64,000 nucleotides of DNA from Helicoverpa zea (lineage: Eukaryota > Arthropoda > Insecta > Lepidoptera > Noctuidae). Below the pieces are notes generated by a model. The model was not told the DNA's origin and did no database searches. It saw nothing but the letters and a program-made list of their open reading frames with translations. Shown in pieces: positions 33,715 to 46,112 of the stretch (position 1 is its first letter; every line of letters starts with the position of its first letter). Location: positions 5,022,001 to 5,086,000 of the forward strand of contig NC_061458.1 in NCBI RefSeq assembly GCF_022581195.2, written 5' to 3'. The position numbers and the translations under genes are program-made.

Positions 33715-36700
33715 CCTAGGCTTATTATTCTACTTTATTATGCTGACCGTGCAGTGAGTATACTTGTGATGTTTTGTATAATTTATCGTACTTTTAAAGT
33801 CTCAATTTATAAATTAGGTAAAAAACTAATCAATGCTTCTCTATATTTTAGTTATCATCGTTTTATGAATCAAGTGCAGCATCGTATATTCATGTTTAAT
33901 TATATTCTCGAATTGTATGTAATTCATATTTATATATTAGCGTTAATATTTAACATGGACATTATATTATAGCCTTTACCCTATTGGCAAATAGGACAGT
34001 GTCGTAAAAATCGAAGTTGAGACAGACACTCCTTCGTTTGTGTTGTGATAAGAATAAAAGAAAAAAAGTTAAAAAAAGAAAATTTTAAAGAATGTATCAG
34101 TGCTTTCTATTATTTTTTCTCTTTAGCATAAATAGTGTAAATGTTACGAAATTCGTAAAAAAAAATGCCTTACGAACGAACGGCAATCGGCAAATTAACG
34201 TGCTAATATTATCGATACTTGTGATTATATTTATTCATGTAAACTCTGCCTTTTAGTTTATGATCAATTTTTGCAACAAACAATGTAGGCCCATTTATAG
34301 TGGTGTAATAATTCATAACTTGACGATAACTCAGTAAAACCTAGCCTATATTAAAATAAGACAAATGTAGATAGCGCCGCATGTAAATCCTAATAATAAT
34401 TTTAAATATTCTCTGAATGCAATAATTATCATAGTTAACGTAGAATTAGTGTGCATTGCCAGGATTAGATATCGTGTAGGAATTTCAAGAATTTTATATC
34501 AAATTCTATATTAAAAACTATTCCTTCATTAGAAACCAATTTTGAAACTATTACACTGTCTGGCAAGCTTGTTAAAGACACTCCCATCGTCCACGCTGGT
34601 GTGCGGGGGACGTGACGTCGTAATAGTCAGAGGGTTGCTCTCATGTGCTTCCATAAAACTAAAACTATTCTATGTTCTATGTGACAGATGACAGGAATAA
34701 AATATAATAAAATTAGTTATTTAAATATTCCAATACTTACTCGACGACCTCGAAACTGTACTCGTTTACTCATCATCATCATCATCAGCCTATCGCAGTC
34801 CACTGCTGGACATAGGCCTCTCCAAGTGCACGCCACTGAGATCGATTTTCGGCTTCTCGCATCCAGCTCCTGCCAGCCGTCTTGCGCAAGTCATCACTCC
34901 ACCGTGCCTGAGGACGTCCTACACTACGTTTACCGAGGCGTGGTCTCCACTCTAGAACTCGTTTACCCCAACGGTTATCGGTTCTTCGGCTAATATGGCC
35001 AGCCCACTGCCACTTCAGCTTGCTGATTCGGTGGGCTATGTCGATGACCTTGGTTCTCTGACGGATTACCTCATTTCTGATGCGATCCCTCAGAGAAATG
35101 CCGAGCATAGCCCTTTCCATAGCCCGCTGAGCGACTTTAAACTTGTGAACCAGCCGTACCGACAGTGTCCACGTTTCGGCTCCGTAAGTCATGACAGGTA
35201 GGACGCACTGATTGAAGACTTTTGTCTTTAGGCACTGTGGGATCGACGATGTTAGGACTCGACGTAGCTTCCCAAATGCAGCCCAACCCAACTGAATTCT
35301 CCTATTCACCTCGTCCTCAAAGTTGTTTCTACCTAACTGCAATGTCTGCACTCGTTTACTGAATTTGCTAAAAATGATTGCAAATTGCTGCAAACATTTC
35401 GTACATAACATTTTTTCTTTCTGTCCTGCTATCGAAAAAAATACTTTTGAAATAATACACATTTTTGGAGTAATTGGGAACCCACGACTGACAGTCCTGT
35501 CAGCTGTCACCGTCCCGGGCGCCCCGTAGTCACCTGCCTACGTCCCGTTTCCCGCATGGACCATGCAAGTGTCTTTAACGAGCTTGCTAGACTCTGATAT
35601 CAAAATGACATTAAAAAATATTTGAACCCTCTTTGGCTGTGCCAATAAGACCTGAGAAAGTACATAATATAATACTTTCTCAAGGCTGCTATATATTTCG
35701 AAGAATTCGAAAGATTATTTATTCAATGATTTATCCATAATCTATCGACTCGAATGGCTGAAAGGAGTCATCAATTGTTTTTTACCCATGAGGGATTGAG
35801 CCCCAGTCCATATTGCTTTTCACGTCTCAAAAAAGTATGAGGTTTGTCATATTATAAATAAATGCTGACCTGTCTAGTTGATTTGGATGAAGTGTGTATA
35901 CTGACCAAATTATGCTTTATAATGTAATGTATCGTATAGTTAACACTAAAACGTGTTATTAATTGAATTATAGTTTAAATTGTTAAAGCTGATTGGCTCT
36001 GCAATTGAATAATGCTTTTTACTTAAATTCCATTCTACTTACATGTATCTTTCAATACTACAATTAATTCATTCTTGATTGGTTGATTACAATGCAATTG
36101 AGTGTTAAATGTACATTAAGTCGGTGAAATATACTAAGTACTAGAGAGGTTGTGTCAAAATAAAATCTTGGGATTTTTCGATGACCACACATAAAATCTG
36201 TTTTAGATCTCATTTGATTTTTATTGGGAAGGAGATGTAGGCATCTAGTACATAGTAATGTGGCCTCTGTTGTTTAAATTGTCTTGCGGGAGATAGCTCG
36301 CACTAAGTATTTACATGTATAATGTAAAACCAGCGTGTTGCTCTATGGTGATTCAAGAAAATTTCTTTTTTCAGATATCTATGTGTATACAGAAGTGGGT
36401 AGTATCTACAACTACGATAAAATGTTTTCTGATCAAACCTATCTACACGATGTGTATGTAATTATATAATGCACCCATTATGTATAGATTTTATTAATTT
36501 ATATAGTTAACAAAGGAATTCGCCTTCTTATTTTTTTACTGTAGATAATGGCGTATCTAGTTCATTTATTTTGTAGTATGTATTTGTTGGCCTTCTCAAG
36601 CTTTTGTTACTAAAATAATTAAACTTGTATATTGTTATGTGAAAAGTATCATTTCATAATGTATTACAGATTGGTACCAACAAATGGCCCTTTAATTTAA

Positions 36701-37249
36701 CCCTAAGTTTCTCTTTTCAGCAAAACTTACTTCATATCCTAAACTCAGTTATGATGTAAGTCCATTATCGATTTATAGATCATATCAGACTCCTTGCTTT
36801 AAAAACGATGTGAGCTATCATACTAAAATTAATGTAACAGTCCAGGTAATTTCATCATCCTTGATGACGCCGTCTTAAAGAAATTATTACCGGTAGTTCG
36901 AATTTATTTTTAGAACTTACATTATTAGGAACTGCAATATATGTTATAAGGTTTCTTTTTAATGAATAAAAAACATAAGAGCAATTGAGATTGCTGTATT
37001 AATATTTCTATTTCCGCGATACTTTTAATTCTGGAGGTTCTTGTTACATGATATCTGATTTCTGTAAATTTTACGCTTTTAATATTTTGTAAAGAATTTA
37101 TATATAAAAAATACATTTATTTTTAATCTCCAACAATCTCAACATCAAAAAGAGAAACAGTGACTTAACAGTTGTAAATACACGAACACTTGACAAATAT
37201 GTGTAAAAAAAACGTATCTAAAGCTTGCCTACAATCTAATGAGTTTGTG
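33715..37249. other. Intergenic DNA, Kap-alpha1 to esterase 3' ends
   Basis: Begins with the Kap-alpha1 3' UTR (AATAAA at 34053-34058). Contains one LINE fragment (34771-35349) and then about 1.9 kb of AT-rich sequence with nothing recognisable before the esterase stop codon. Confidence 0.55.
34771..35349 (-). mobile_element. 5'-truncated RTE-type LINE
   Basis: The minus strand encodes the C-terminal end of an endonuclease/reverse-transcriptase polyprotein (LPVMTYGAETWTLS, WQWAGHISRR, GRPQARWSDDL). It ends with a (GAT)n tail seen as catcatcatcatcatc at 34771. An 11-bp duplication actcgtttact flanks it (34760-34770 and 35350-35360). About 580 bp remain. Confidence 0.9.
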
Positions 37250-40200
37250 TTACCATGATACACCTATGTCATTGAAATAAACAAGTGTTCTTAGAAACGC
37301 ATGTTCTTGGTGAAGAGAATCCCAGAATTTCATTCTTTCTTCAAAAGGGTTTCTACCTTTAGTAAGCTCTGACCCAATGCTAAGGTAGTTTAGCTTATCT
37401 TGATTTTCAACAGGATCCCAAGTTATTTTCAATAGTCCGTCGCTCTCATCAGGTGTTGGATTACTAGAAACAGTATTTTACATTAGAATACAATAAGCAC
37501 TAAACTCACTTCTAACTTGATTAATCATAAATTGTGTCATAAATACCTGGTTTTAGCGAAATTTGTCCACATTTTGACTACTCGTCTCCTTGTTGTCATT
37601 GAATCTCTGCTACCTTTGCAAATATCTGGCAATCTAAGGCGGAATATAAATGGAATTTCTGCACAATGACCAGCAGAGTTTAAAAATCTCATGTCTGCGG
37701 GTACTGACCATTCACCAGCATAATTAACAATGTAATAATATATTGGACAATTCGGTGCCATATTACTGTGTATTCTTACAGTTTTATTAACATAATATAT
37801 AAAAAAATAATCACTTATCAATTGTAAATATTGTGTTCTTGTGTCTTCCCGTAAATGTTCTTCTCCACCCAAATAAAATTTGAGTAATTGGTGACCTATG
37901 ACTTTTGTCAATTTATCTTCTCTCGCCAATGATCTTGGTACTAAAAGACTAGCGTTTTCGTTAAACTTTTCGTAATCTGAGTAAAAGTCTTCTTTTATGA
38001 ATTCAAATAAAGCAGCCTCTATATTATTGCTTCCGATTATTAATGGCACTTTATTGAAATTACCGGACTTCATGATGAGAAGCGGACTTTTTGTGATAAA
38101 CGCAGGTTGGCCCTCAAAATCAACTTCAATGCATGGTTTAAAGATTGCATCAATAACATCTTGGTTAGTCATCAGACTGGCTTCAAAATTCATATTAAAA
38201 AATGTATTCATAATGTCCTCCGCAGGTAAGGAGCGTAACTCTTCAACTACTTCTACACTAGAAGTTTTTGTTATTTTCAATTCATTTGCGAGGTCCATAA
38301 CTGCCTGAGAGGGATTTTTGGCTATTGCCCAATTATTTAATGCACTAGCGCTTTGTATGATTGCCTTATGGAAAAGACCTGTTGCCATTGGGGACAACAT
38401 CATTAGGTGGACAATAGCTCCTCCAGACGAACCCCCAAATATAGTTACATTATCTGGATCACCACCAAAGGCACTTATGTTTTTTTGAACCCATTTCAGG
38501 GCCATTACTACATCTTTCAGTCCACAATTACCAGGGGCCGTAAAATCATTAATAGAGAGGAAGCCAAAGGGTCCTATTCGAAATCCACATCTAACAAATA
38601 CAACTTCTTGATCATTGATAAGTGAAGGATCAAATACATTGTCCAGAATCCCTGTATATGCATATGTCCCTATCCAGAACATAACAGGCATGGGCTTTGC
38701 AGGCTGCGTACTTGGAGTAGAAACTTCTATGTATAGGCAGTCTTCAGAACCATGTATACTTTTGTTAGGGATTAAACATAACGGCAAAGGTGCCTCTTTA
38801 GTGGCATCAAGTACCTGCTTCCATGGTTCGATTTGCGATGGAGGCTGGAAACAAATATACTATTGTTTATTGTTGTTAGTTACAGCTTGGCAAAAAAGAG
38901 TCTGACGCGGTGACAGTTGGAACTAAAAATCAAAATCAAATAAAAATTGTTAACATCGTTAATACTGGACATTCAAGTGTCCAAGGGACATCGCCTACTT
39001 AGGATTGAATATCTTCAAAAATAACAAATATCAAAATCTGTGAGTCGTAGTACTCCGGGTTGCCACAGGTGCGATAGTGCTGACCTCATTTATTCCACAC
39101 TCTTTTTTGCCAAGCTGTATGTGATAATATTGGACGTATCTCTAAAAATAGTAATTAATTAATATTTAATTATCGTAAATATGAAAAAAGTCAGCATTAC
39201 AAAGCATTAAATAATCTTATTTTTATGATTCATGGTGAATAAGTAGGTATTAGTTATACCTATCTAAGATATTATGTTATTTATAGTATCAGAAAGATTG
39301 TAAATGTTGTAATAATTATTAGTTTTTACGTCTTTTCTTTTTTCCTCAAGTCCTCACCATCAGGCTCACTATTCTATAATATGTTAATGCAAAAGTTACT
39401 CTTGTCTGTCGCGTTTTCCAGAGTTTGAGGCTACTTTTTCCTGTTTGCGGGAAGTATTTCTCTCGGGACTTGGGAAAGTACGGGAAACAGCTAGTAGACG
39501 GGATAAAGAATATACAAATATCCGAATTGAGGACCTCCTCACTTTTGGAAGTCGTTTAAAAATAATACATTTTTTAGATAAACTTGATGACTTCAATGGG
39601 GATTGCTTCAAAGTTAAGGTAATGCTATTCCTACATTAAGCCTTTATTTAATTGGCTGAATCACGAAAGTATCAGTTACCCGGCAACTCTTTAACATCTG
39701 ACATTCAAGGATCAGACTTTACCTATCGCAAATTGGTAAACATAGATAAGCATAAGCCAAAATAACGTGATGTCTGCTTTGCGTGGGTCTACAATAAGAC
39801 AAGAGGTCACTTTTTATCTTTTAGTTAAATACTAAATTAGTAGTAAGACTTAACAAATTACTAGCAGCAAATAATATCTCAGTTTGGGTGATCAAGGATC
39901 GAGCGTTGAGCGTTTATTTGAAGGATTTAACTAACTTAATTATAAATTAAGTACCTAGCGGTTTTTAAATGTCCTCACGAGTTTATAGGGATTCCGTGGG
40001 TACTCCTTCGCACCCCAGGCAATAACAGCATAAACATTGCCATCTAAACGGACAAATAAGTAACTAGCATTGGGCCAGGCCACAACAGTGCGTTGCGGCG
40101 TCGCATCGCAAAAATCAACGACGCATATCATATTAATCGCATAGCTGTGCAATGTTGTTTTTGCGATGCGACGCCGCAACGCACTGTTGTGGCCTGGCCC

Positions 40201-42181
40201 ATTCTTTTGCTGCATTTTATGATTAGATATTCTTACGTTGATTTCTCTAAAAGAATTAGGCGCGGAATGCATGAGCATTCGTTATTTTGGTTTAAACGCA
40301 CCCCTGGAAAGAAACGAAAAACGCATATCTTCACGCTTGTCGATTTCAGACTACGGTATCGGTATTATGCTATTAAATTCAACGGTCCCGAGAGATTTAG
40401 AAAGTGTATTTTGCAACTGTAGCGTATACCTACTATCCTAGCTATATGTTTCTATGTAGGTATCTACTTGCTTGTGAACCCATTACTTTATTACTTTTTG
40501 ACCTTAGTGTCATCGTGACCATGGCATTAACGTATTATAATACTGTAATCAATAATCTATTTATAGAGTTTTGTACGGTTCAAGTATATAAATGAAATTA
40601 TCATTTAGAGGTAGATGATAACTATAGGTGTAGGGCAAGAGACATTATTACCTAGGAAAAGCTGGAATTTAAAATCAAAGGATGGTCCTTCAAATAAATC
40701 ATCAATACTCCAAAATTGCAGTCAATGCCTTAGGGTCAATTCCCACTGAAAGAGCAGCGGCCGGCAGCGGCCGTAAGAGCACGGACAATGTAAGAGCGCG
40801 GCGCGACGCGGCCCAGCGCGGCGCGCTCGCGCGGCCCGCCGCGCTCGCGCTCAATCACTTGCATTTACGGCCGCTGCCGGCCGCTGCCGGCCGCCCCTAA
40901 GGGTCAATTCCCACTGAAAGAGCAGCGGCCGGCAGCGGCCGGCAGCGGCCGTAAATGCAAGTGATTGAGCGCGAGCGCGGCGGGCCGCGCGGCGCCGCGC
41001 TGGGCCGCGTCGCGCCGCGCTCTTACATTGTCCGTGCTCTTACGGCCGCTGCCGGCCGCTGCTCTTTCAGTGGGAATTGACCCTTAATGTTTGACTTGAA
41101 TATAAAATTGATGACTAAAAATCTCTTTTTTTACTATGGGTGATTGAAAACCCAACATCTGGTAGGTCTAACGTAAATATGTTGTCAAACAAAACATTAA
41201 CTCCTATCCCATCTGCACAGCTGGCTCAGTTCAACTCAGTTGTAGTCCTCTACATCTTTGAGCCGTCATCAATCAAGCTAAATTATAAGAAGTATGAATA
41301 AAGCATACAATATATATACCTAATTAACATTTTCAAGTTCAAGCTCTTGAAGCTACTTCATGAATTGTTTATTGATATTCATGACAGTAGACATATTATC
41401 CAAAACTGTGATTTTCAGGACCTTGTAAATTAAAGTAGCAATTGGCTTTGAGTGTTTCAAGGTTCATCATTTGATTGGTGTCTAACAAAAAATATTGTTT
41501 GTTATGTTTTTCCGTGCAGATATTAAAGTGCTAAAGTGTTTGCATCATTTGTAAAGGATGCACATTTATCGCACTAACTTACACTAATGTGTTTGTTTTA
41601 TAGTATTTGACTAGAAAATACAGGATTCAGGAATAAAAAAAAGTGTTTTGAATAATGGATATGGTCAAATCATAACATGCATAATTTAGTCAGATGTCTG
41701 AGATACATAAGTCATTCGGCAATAACACAACATTTTATTACAATTAAAATTTAGATAACACAGTAATTATGTAGTTTGTTTATACTTGATGAATTGTCTG
41801 CAATCAGAGTAACACTTATTTGTACCTAAATAATTAATTCATAAAACTGGTGCGGATCATTGGCATGTCTCATCTACATATAAAAAGTAGTTTGCAGCAT
41901 GACTAGAAACTGGAGCAAATGTGAGATTACTTTATAAGTTATTTCTTAAAATGCTAACAATTCTTGTGTTAATCTGGTTAAGGTCTAAAATCCAAATTAT
42001 CCTAAAAAAAATTAATATTAAAACTACTCACCAAAAATCTCAGGCGTCCGAGGGGAGGTTTGGCATAAGGGATACTTCTAAATTTATAATAAGTTCCTTC
42101 ATCACTCTTATCAATTAATCCACAAACAGGGCCATCTTTTGTTTCTACAATGCATTTTGAGTCTTCTGGTATAGAATCCAT
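37250..42181 (-). CDS. Carboxylesterase (alpha-esterase type, no signal peptide)
   Basis: Type-B carboxylesterase, alpha/beta-hydrolase fold. Three coding exons, in frame: 42181-42032, 38844-37547 and 37463-37250; 553 residues. No signal peptide (MDSIPEDSKCIVETKDGPVC), so cytosolic. The catalytic triad can be placed: Ser189 in GGSSGG, Glu326 in GSNNIEA and His443 in SAGHCAEIPF. The usual HGGG/HGGA oxyanion-hole motif is replaced by GTYA at residues 109-112 (PVMFWIGTYAYTG), and the elbow is GGSSG instead of GESAG. Hydrolysis may therefore be weak or changed; ligand binding is an alternative role. Substrate unknown. A 5' non-coding exon probably lies at about 43030-43110 (donor gtaagt at 43029), with an acceptor just upstream of the ATG. 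The 3.2-kb first intron holds two palindromic elements. Confidence 0.9.
40071..40201. repeat. Hairpin MITE (131 bp)
   Basis: Two 44-bp arms starting TGGGCCAGGCCACAACAGTG, inverted and nearly perfect, around a 42-bp loop. In esterase intron 1. ATT stands on both sides and may be the target duplication. Confidence 0.7.
40733..41083. mobile_element. GC-rich Harbinger-type MITE pair forming a 350-bp palindrome
   Basis: The second unit (40901-41083) is complete, with ends GGGTCAATTCCCACTGAAAG. The first unit (40733-40897) is the same element in the other orientation and lacks about 21 bp near its right end. TTA/TAA flanks each unit, as for PIF/Harbinger. The interior is made of CGGCC/GCGCG runs, far above the local GC content. 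Confidence 0.75.
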
Positions 42182-42644
42182 CTTGTTTGTTTAACCTGAA
42201 AGATTTGTATTAGTAGGATGCTTACATAAAGAAACAGATTTTTGGTACAGACAAACTGTATGGGTTGGCACCAAGTGGCACAGGTATAATACATAAGTAT
42301 TTCAATATAATCAACACTCTCTTATAAAGAAACAGGTTGTAACTTGTTGGTGCAGACTACCTGGACCGAGTCATACAAGTTTAATTTTGATGGTCACTAT
42401 GGACAGTTTCACCTTTCTTTAGGTGAGTTAACACTGTATCAGTACTGCTCTGTACAGAATTATCTGTACTGGAAACCTGTTTCTTTTATATAAGCACCCA
42501 TATGTATGAAGTGTTTTTATAGGAGGTATGTGAATGATTTTTTTATGTTTTGAAATAAAATTAAACTGAACAAACAATTATGAAACAAACTTTTTTCATT
42601 CTACTCAAATATTATTTTTTTGCCTGAAAACGAAACTGTAAGTA

Positions 42645-42779
42645 TAGTTATCGGCACGGATATTGAGCCCTGACCTTCACCTGCACAGAAGCGATTTACT
42701 GCCTTATTGCCTTATGTGTACGGTGCGCAAAGCGATCCCCACTCTTCTGCCGAGAGCTCAATATCCGTGCCGGTAACTA
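42645..42779 (+). mobile_element. Short TA-flanked MITE, family copy 1
   Basis: Ends TAGTTATCGGCACGGATATT and its inverse GCCGGTAACTA, with TA on each side. The interior holds gcgatttactgcc and gcgcaaagcgatccccactc. Copies at 44402-44520, 44636-44827 and 50004-50138. Confidence 0.75.
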
Positions 42780-43530
42780 TACCTACCTATCTAATCCTTC
42801 TTGAATGAATTTGAAATAAACTTTTGGTAGGTATAAGGCACAATCTAGATTAGAGTGATAAAGTTACAGATTATCTTTTTGTAAATAAACATAAACTTCG
42901 TAGTTTTCGATTCATATAATTTTATTAGATTACTGAATAATAAAATTTAAGTCTGTATCTATAGATGTGTGTTGGTATTCATGATTAATCTAAAAATAAT
43001 GATCTTAGAAGTTTGTAGTAGGTACTTACAAAACCCGAAGAGATATTTCGTCACCAACGCGTATATGATGAAGATATACGAAGAAGTAGCGAACTGACAT
43101 AAACTTTCTTAACTAAAATATTTGATACAAAAACAACGTCTAGAATAGTGTTAACGAGTATTACGTTTTGTGGCATTGACAAAATAGTTTTATCAACACA
43201 CGAGATATTACGTCAGTATGTTTTTAAGTACTGATTCAAGAAACGTACTGCTCAATGCTCTTGGAAACGAAATTATTTACACAATTAAATATTTGTGATA
43301 AGTGTTATCATGTTAGTGCCTGTCAAAAAGTTGCCATACTTGCCACATGTCATGTCAAAAATACCATATGAATATAGTAGTTTTTGGGCCGCGTTTTGTT
43401 GTTTATTGTTTTTATGAGAAACCAACTGTTCTTGTTACTTGTACTTGTTATAAAACCAACTGTTTTACTTTATATTATATTAAGTGAGATTATTTTAATG
43501 TAACATCAAACTAACAATACAAGACTTCCT

Positions 43531-43926
43531 GGGGCCCGATTCTCCTAAGTTAATATTGTCAAAATCGAATAGAAATCGAATCGAATATGATCGCAATAGC
43601 AGTTTTAACCATATCGGGCATTCTGCTACTAATAAAAGACCAATCGTATTCGATTGACATTTGATTGGTGTGCGATTGGTCTGCTATTTTGGTGATTTTG
43701 GTCTATACGGTAGTTTGCTGTACAATCATTTTGCAATCGTAAATCATTTGCAGACAAAATGATTCATTATTGAATGACAGAAAAGGATAAAAATGTTTAT
43801 TTCAAAGAAAAAATAGCGGAATGCCACATACGCTTCAATCGTAATCGAGTCGGGATTGGACCTCAGTCGAATCGAGTCGAACGTGAATCGTATGACGCTT
43901 AAGAAAAATTAGGAGAATCGGGGCCC
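43531..43926. mobile_element. MITE with GGGGCCCGATTCTCCT ends
   Basis: About 396 bp. Left end ggggcccgattctcct is mirrored by aggagaatcggggccc on the right. The interior has many TCGAAT/ATTCGA motifs and no coding capacity. The target duplication is not clear. Confidence 0.65.
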
Positions 43927-44401
43927 TGATAATGTATACATAATAGGCAGTGTCTTAATAAATACCTACATTATACCTACTTTCTGCTAAAAAATACAAT
44001 TAATTAATTAATTAATTAGGTATTTAGGTACGGTAAAATCTCTATAAATCACTGTGTAAAACAGTGTAGTAACTTGTGACTTTGATTGTCGTAAGGTAAT
44101 TGCTTAGATTGGGAGCGGGAAATTCAAAATAAAATGTTTATTTGAAAATGTTGCCTAAGTGAACACCAACCAACAACATAGGTAGGTCGTCGATATATAT
44201 ACATATGTATACAGGTGGGTACAGGCGTACAGCAGCCAATTTTCGTGACGCTATGAACCCTGAAAGATGGTTAAATAAGATATCTAGTACAATCTACACT
44301 ACCCTACCTACCTTAGATTCCATTACCTACATAGGTACAGGTTGACGTAATAAAAGCGTGTTAAAATAATGCTTATAACCGCAGAACAAGAAACTAACTA
44401 A

Positions 44402-44520
44402 TGAGCTCTCGGCGGAAGAGTGGGGATCGCTTTGCGCACTGTACACTTAAGGCAATAAACCAATAAATCACTTCTGCGCAGGTGAACGTCAGGGCTCAAT
44501 ATCCTTGCCGATGATTTATA
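44402..44520 (-). mobile_element. Short MITE, family copy 2 (inverted, degraded)
   Basis: Carries gtggggatcgctttgcgcac and cacttctgcgcaggtgaa as the reverse complement of the 42645-42779 copy. The ends are degraded. Confidence 0.6.
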
Positions 44521-44635
44521 GTGCTGTGGAAATGCAGATATTTAGTGTGGCGCGCAGAAAAAACAGCAAATCAAAATCGGTTATAGATTCATCAATTTCG
44601 AATTGTCAATTTGGCCTAAATTTGTGATATAGTAA

Positions 44636-44827
44636 TCAGCACATCTGCGCAGAAGTGATTTATTGGCAAAGAACCAATCCCGAGTGACGGCTATGACGCA
44701 ATGCACTGCGGGTCAATCACCGCTTTAGCCTGCCCCCGCGCCTCACTTCATACCACAAAAGGGACCCAATAAATTACTTCTGCGCAGGTGAAGGTCAGAG
44801 CTCAAGATTCATGCCGATAACTATACC
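44636..44827 (-). mobile_element. Short MITE, family copy 3 (variant interior)
   Basis: Shares the right arm (cttctgcgcaggtgaaggtc, then ccgataactata) and a short left arm with the family. The middle is different and GC-rich (gcctgcccccgcgcctcac). A diverged or recombined copy. Confidence 0.5.
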
Positions 44828-45399
44828 TAAAAAGCTACCTATAGTATGTAGGTAGGTACCTCGTAGGGGAGAGATGTAAATAGGTATGTCTAAATTGCTT
44901 CCCCATTACATTTATTATTCAGTATATTGTCAATAAGTGAGACAATAAAGTGATTTCATTTTCAATAGGTTTTATAATCTCATTTCCATAAGCATGCAGC
45001 AAGCCACCTCCCTCGAATTGAACGTTGTCAAAATTTAATAGGAAATTGAGCGAAATATTCATTGCCGGAATCCAGCCCCTGACGAATTCGTTATCAGATA
45101 GCTAATAATCCAATCGGAATGGGCTGTTCTTGGGTGGGGCAGAATTGCTTCAATCGTTTGCCGACAAAATAGAGTTAATATCCCTACACAAAAAATGAAG
45201 CAACTCAAGGTTTGCTGCCTTTGCCTAACACCACACACTTTCGGTAGCCTAGTATTTATAGACAACAAGCATTACGTACTTAGGTACCTACACATAAAGT
45301 TATTGCAGGTACTTACCTATGCTTTTTGTTTGTCATAAAAGAAAAACTAAACTGAAACTTATTAGGTTCCTCATGATATTAGCTATATTTTACTTAGAG

Positions 45400-46112
45400 C
45401 AGTGGTTCTTAACCTTTTTGACATGAGGGACCACTTTAACTAAAGTTTGTCTTGCCGGGGACCACCCCATCGGTTTACCTAAATTGAGAGTTCTTTGATA
45501 AAGAATACAAGCATACTTTATAACGTTTATAATTATTTTAGCACTCATTTCTTTATTATTTAGGAAAAATCTAAAACTTACAGATTTTAATTTAGTGAGA
45601 TTTTTGTAACTGCATTCTCTTTACTAATTTCTGAATTTTTGGTTCGAGCTAAACATATGTCGGCAGTTGTAGATAAGCAAATGCAAAGAAAGAAAAACAC
45701 ATGCCTATGTAGTTTCCAAATGCGCGAGCGAAGCGACCGCGAAATTTTTATCGGACTTAAACCAAATATTACGTAAAATTTATACTTAACTTTTTGTTTG
45801 TTGACAAATGCAAAAATAAGGGCATATATTTTCTGAATACGCGAGCGAAGCGAGCGCGAAATTTTAATTATTTTTTAAGACTCAATACCAAATTTACGTA
45901 AAATGTAGCCCAAACATACATTTTCATTAATGGGGGGACTAGGTACGACACACCCGATATACGTCCATGCGAAAACCCCCGCTCGCATAGATAAGTTGAT
46001 AAAAATAAAGTTGGATAACGTATGGCAACGTCGCGAAGCAAAGCTTCGCGGACCACTTGGAATGCCTCCAGGGACCACCAGTGGTCCGCGGACCACCGGT
46101 TAAGAACCACTG
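45400..46112. mobile_element. Non-autonomous hAT element (713 bp)
   Basis: Terminal repeats CAGTGGTTCTTAACC and its exact inverse, flanked by a perfect 8-bp duplication acttagag (45392-45399 and 46113-46120). The subterminal gaccacc/ggtccgcgg motifs and the CAGTGG start are typical of hAT. No transposase is left. The motif gcgagcgaagcga recurs inside at about 45723 and 45841. Confidence 0.9.

Noticed and set aside
43985..44035. Repeat array (attaattaattaatta) as a possible functional array
   Set aside because: A simple microsatellite without spacers or conserved units.
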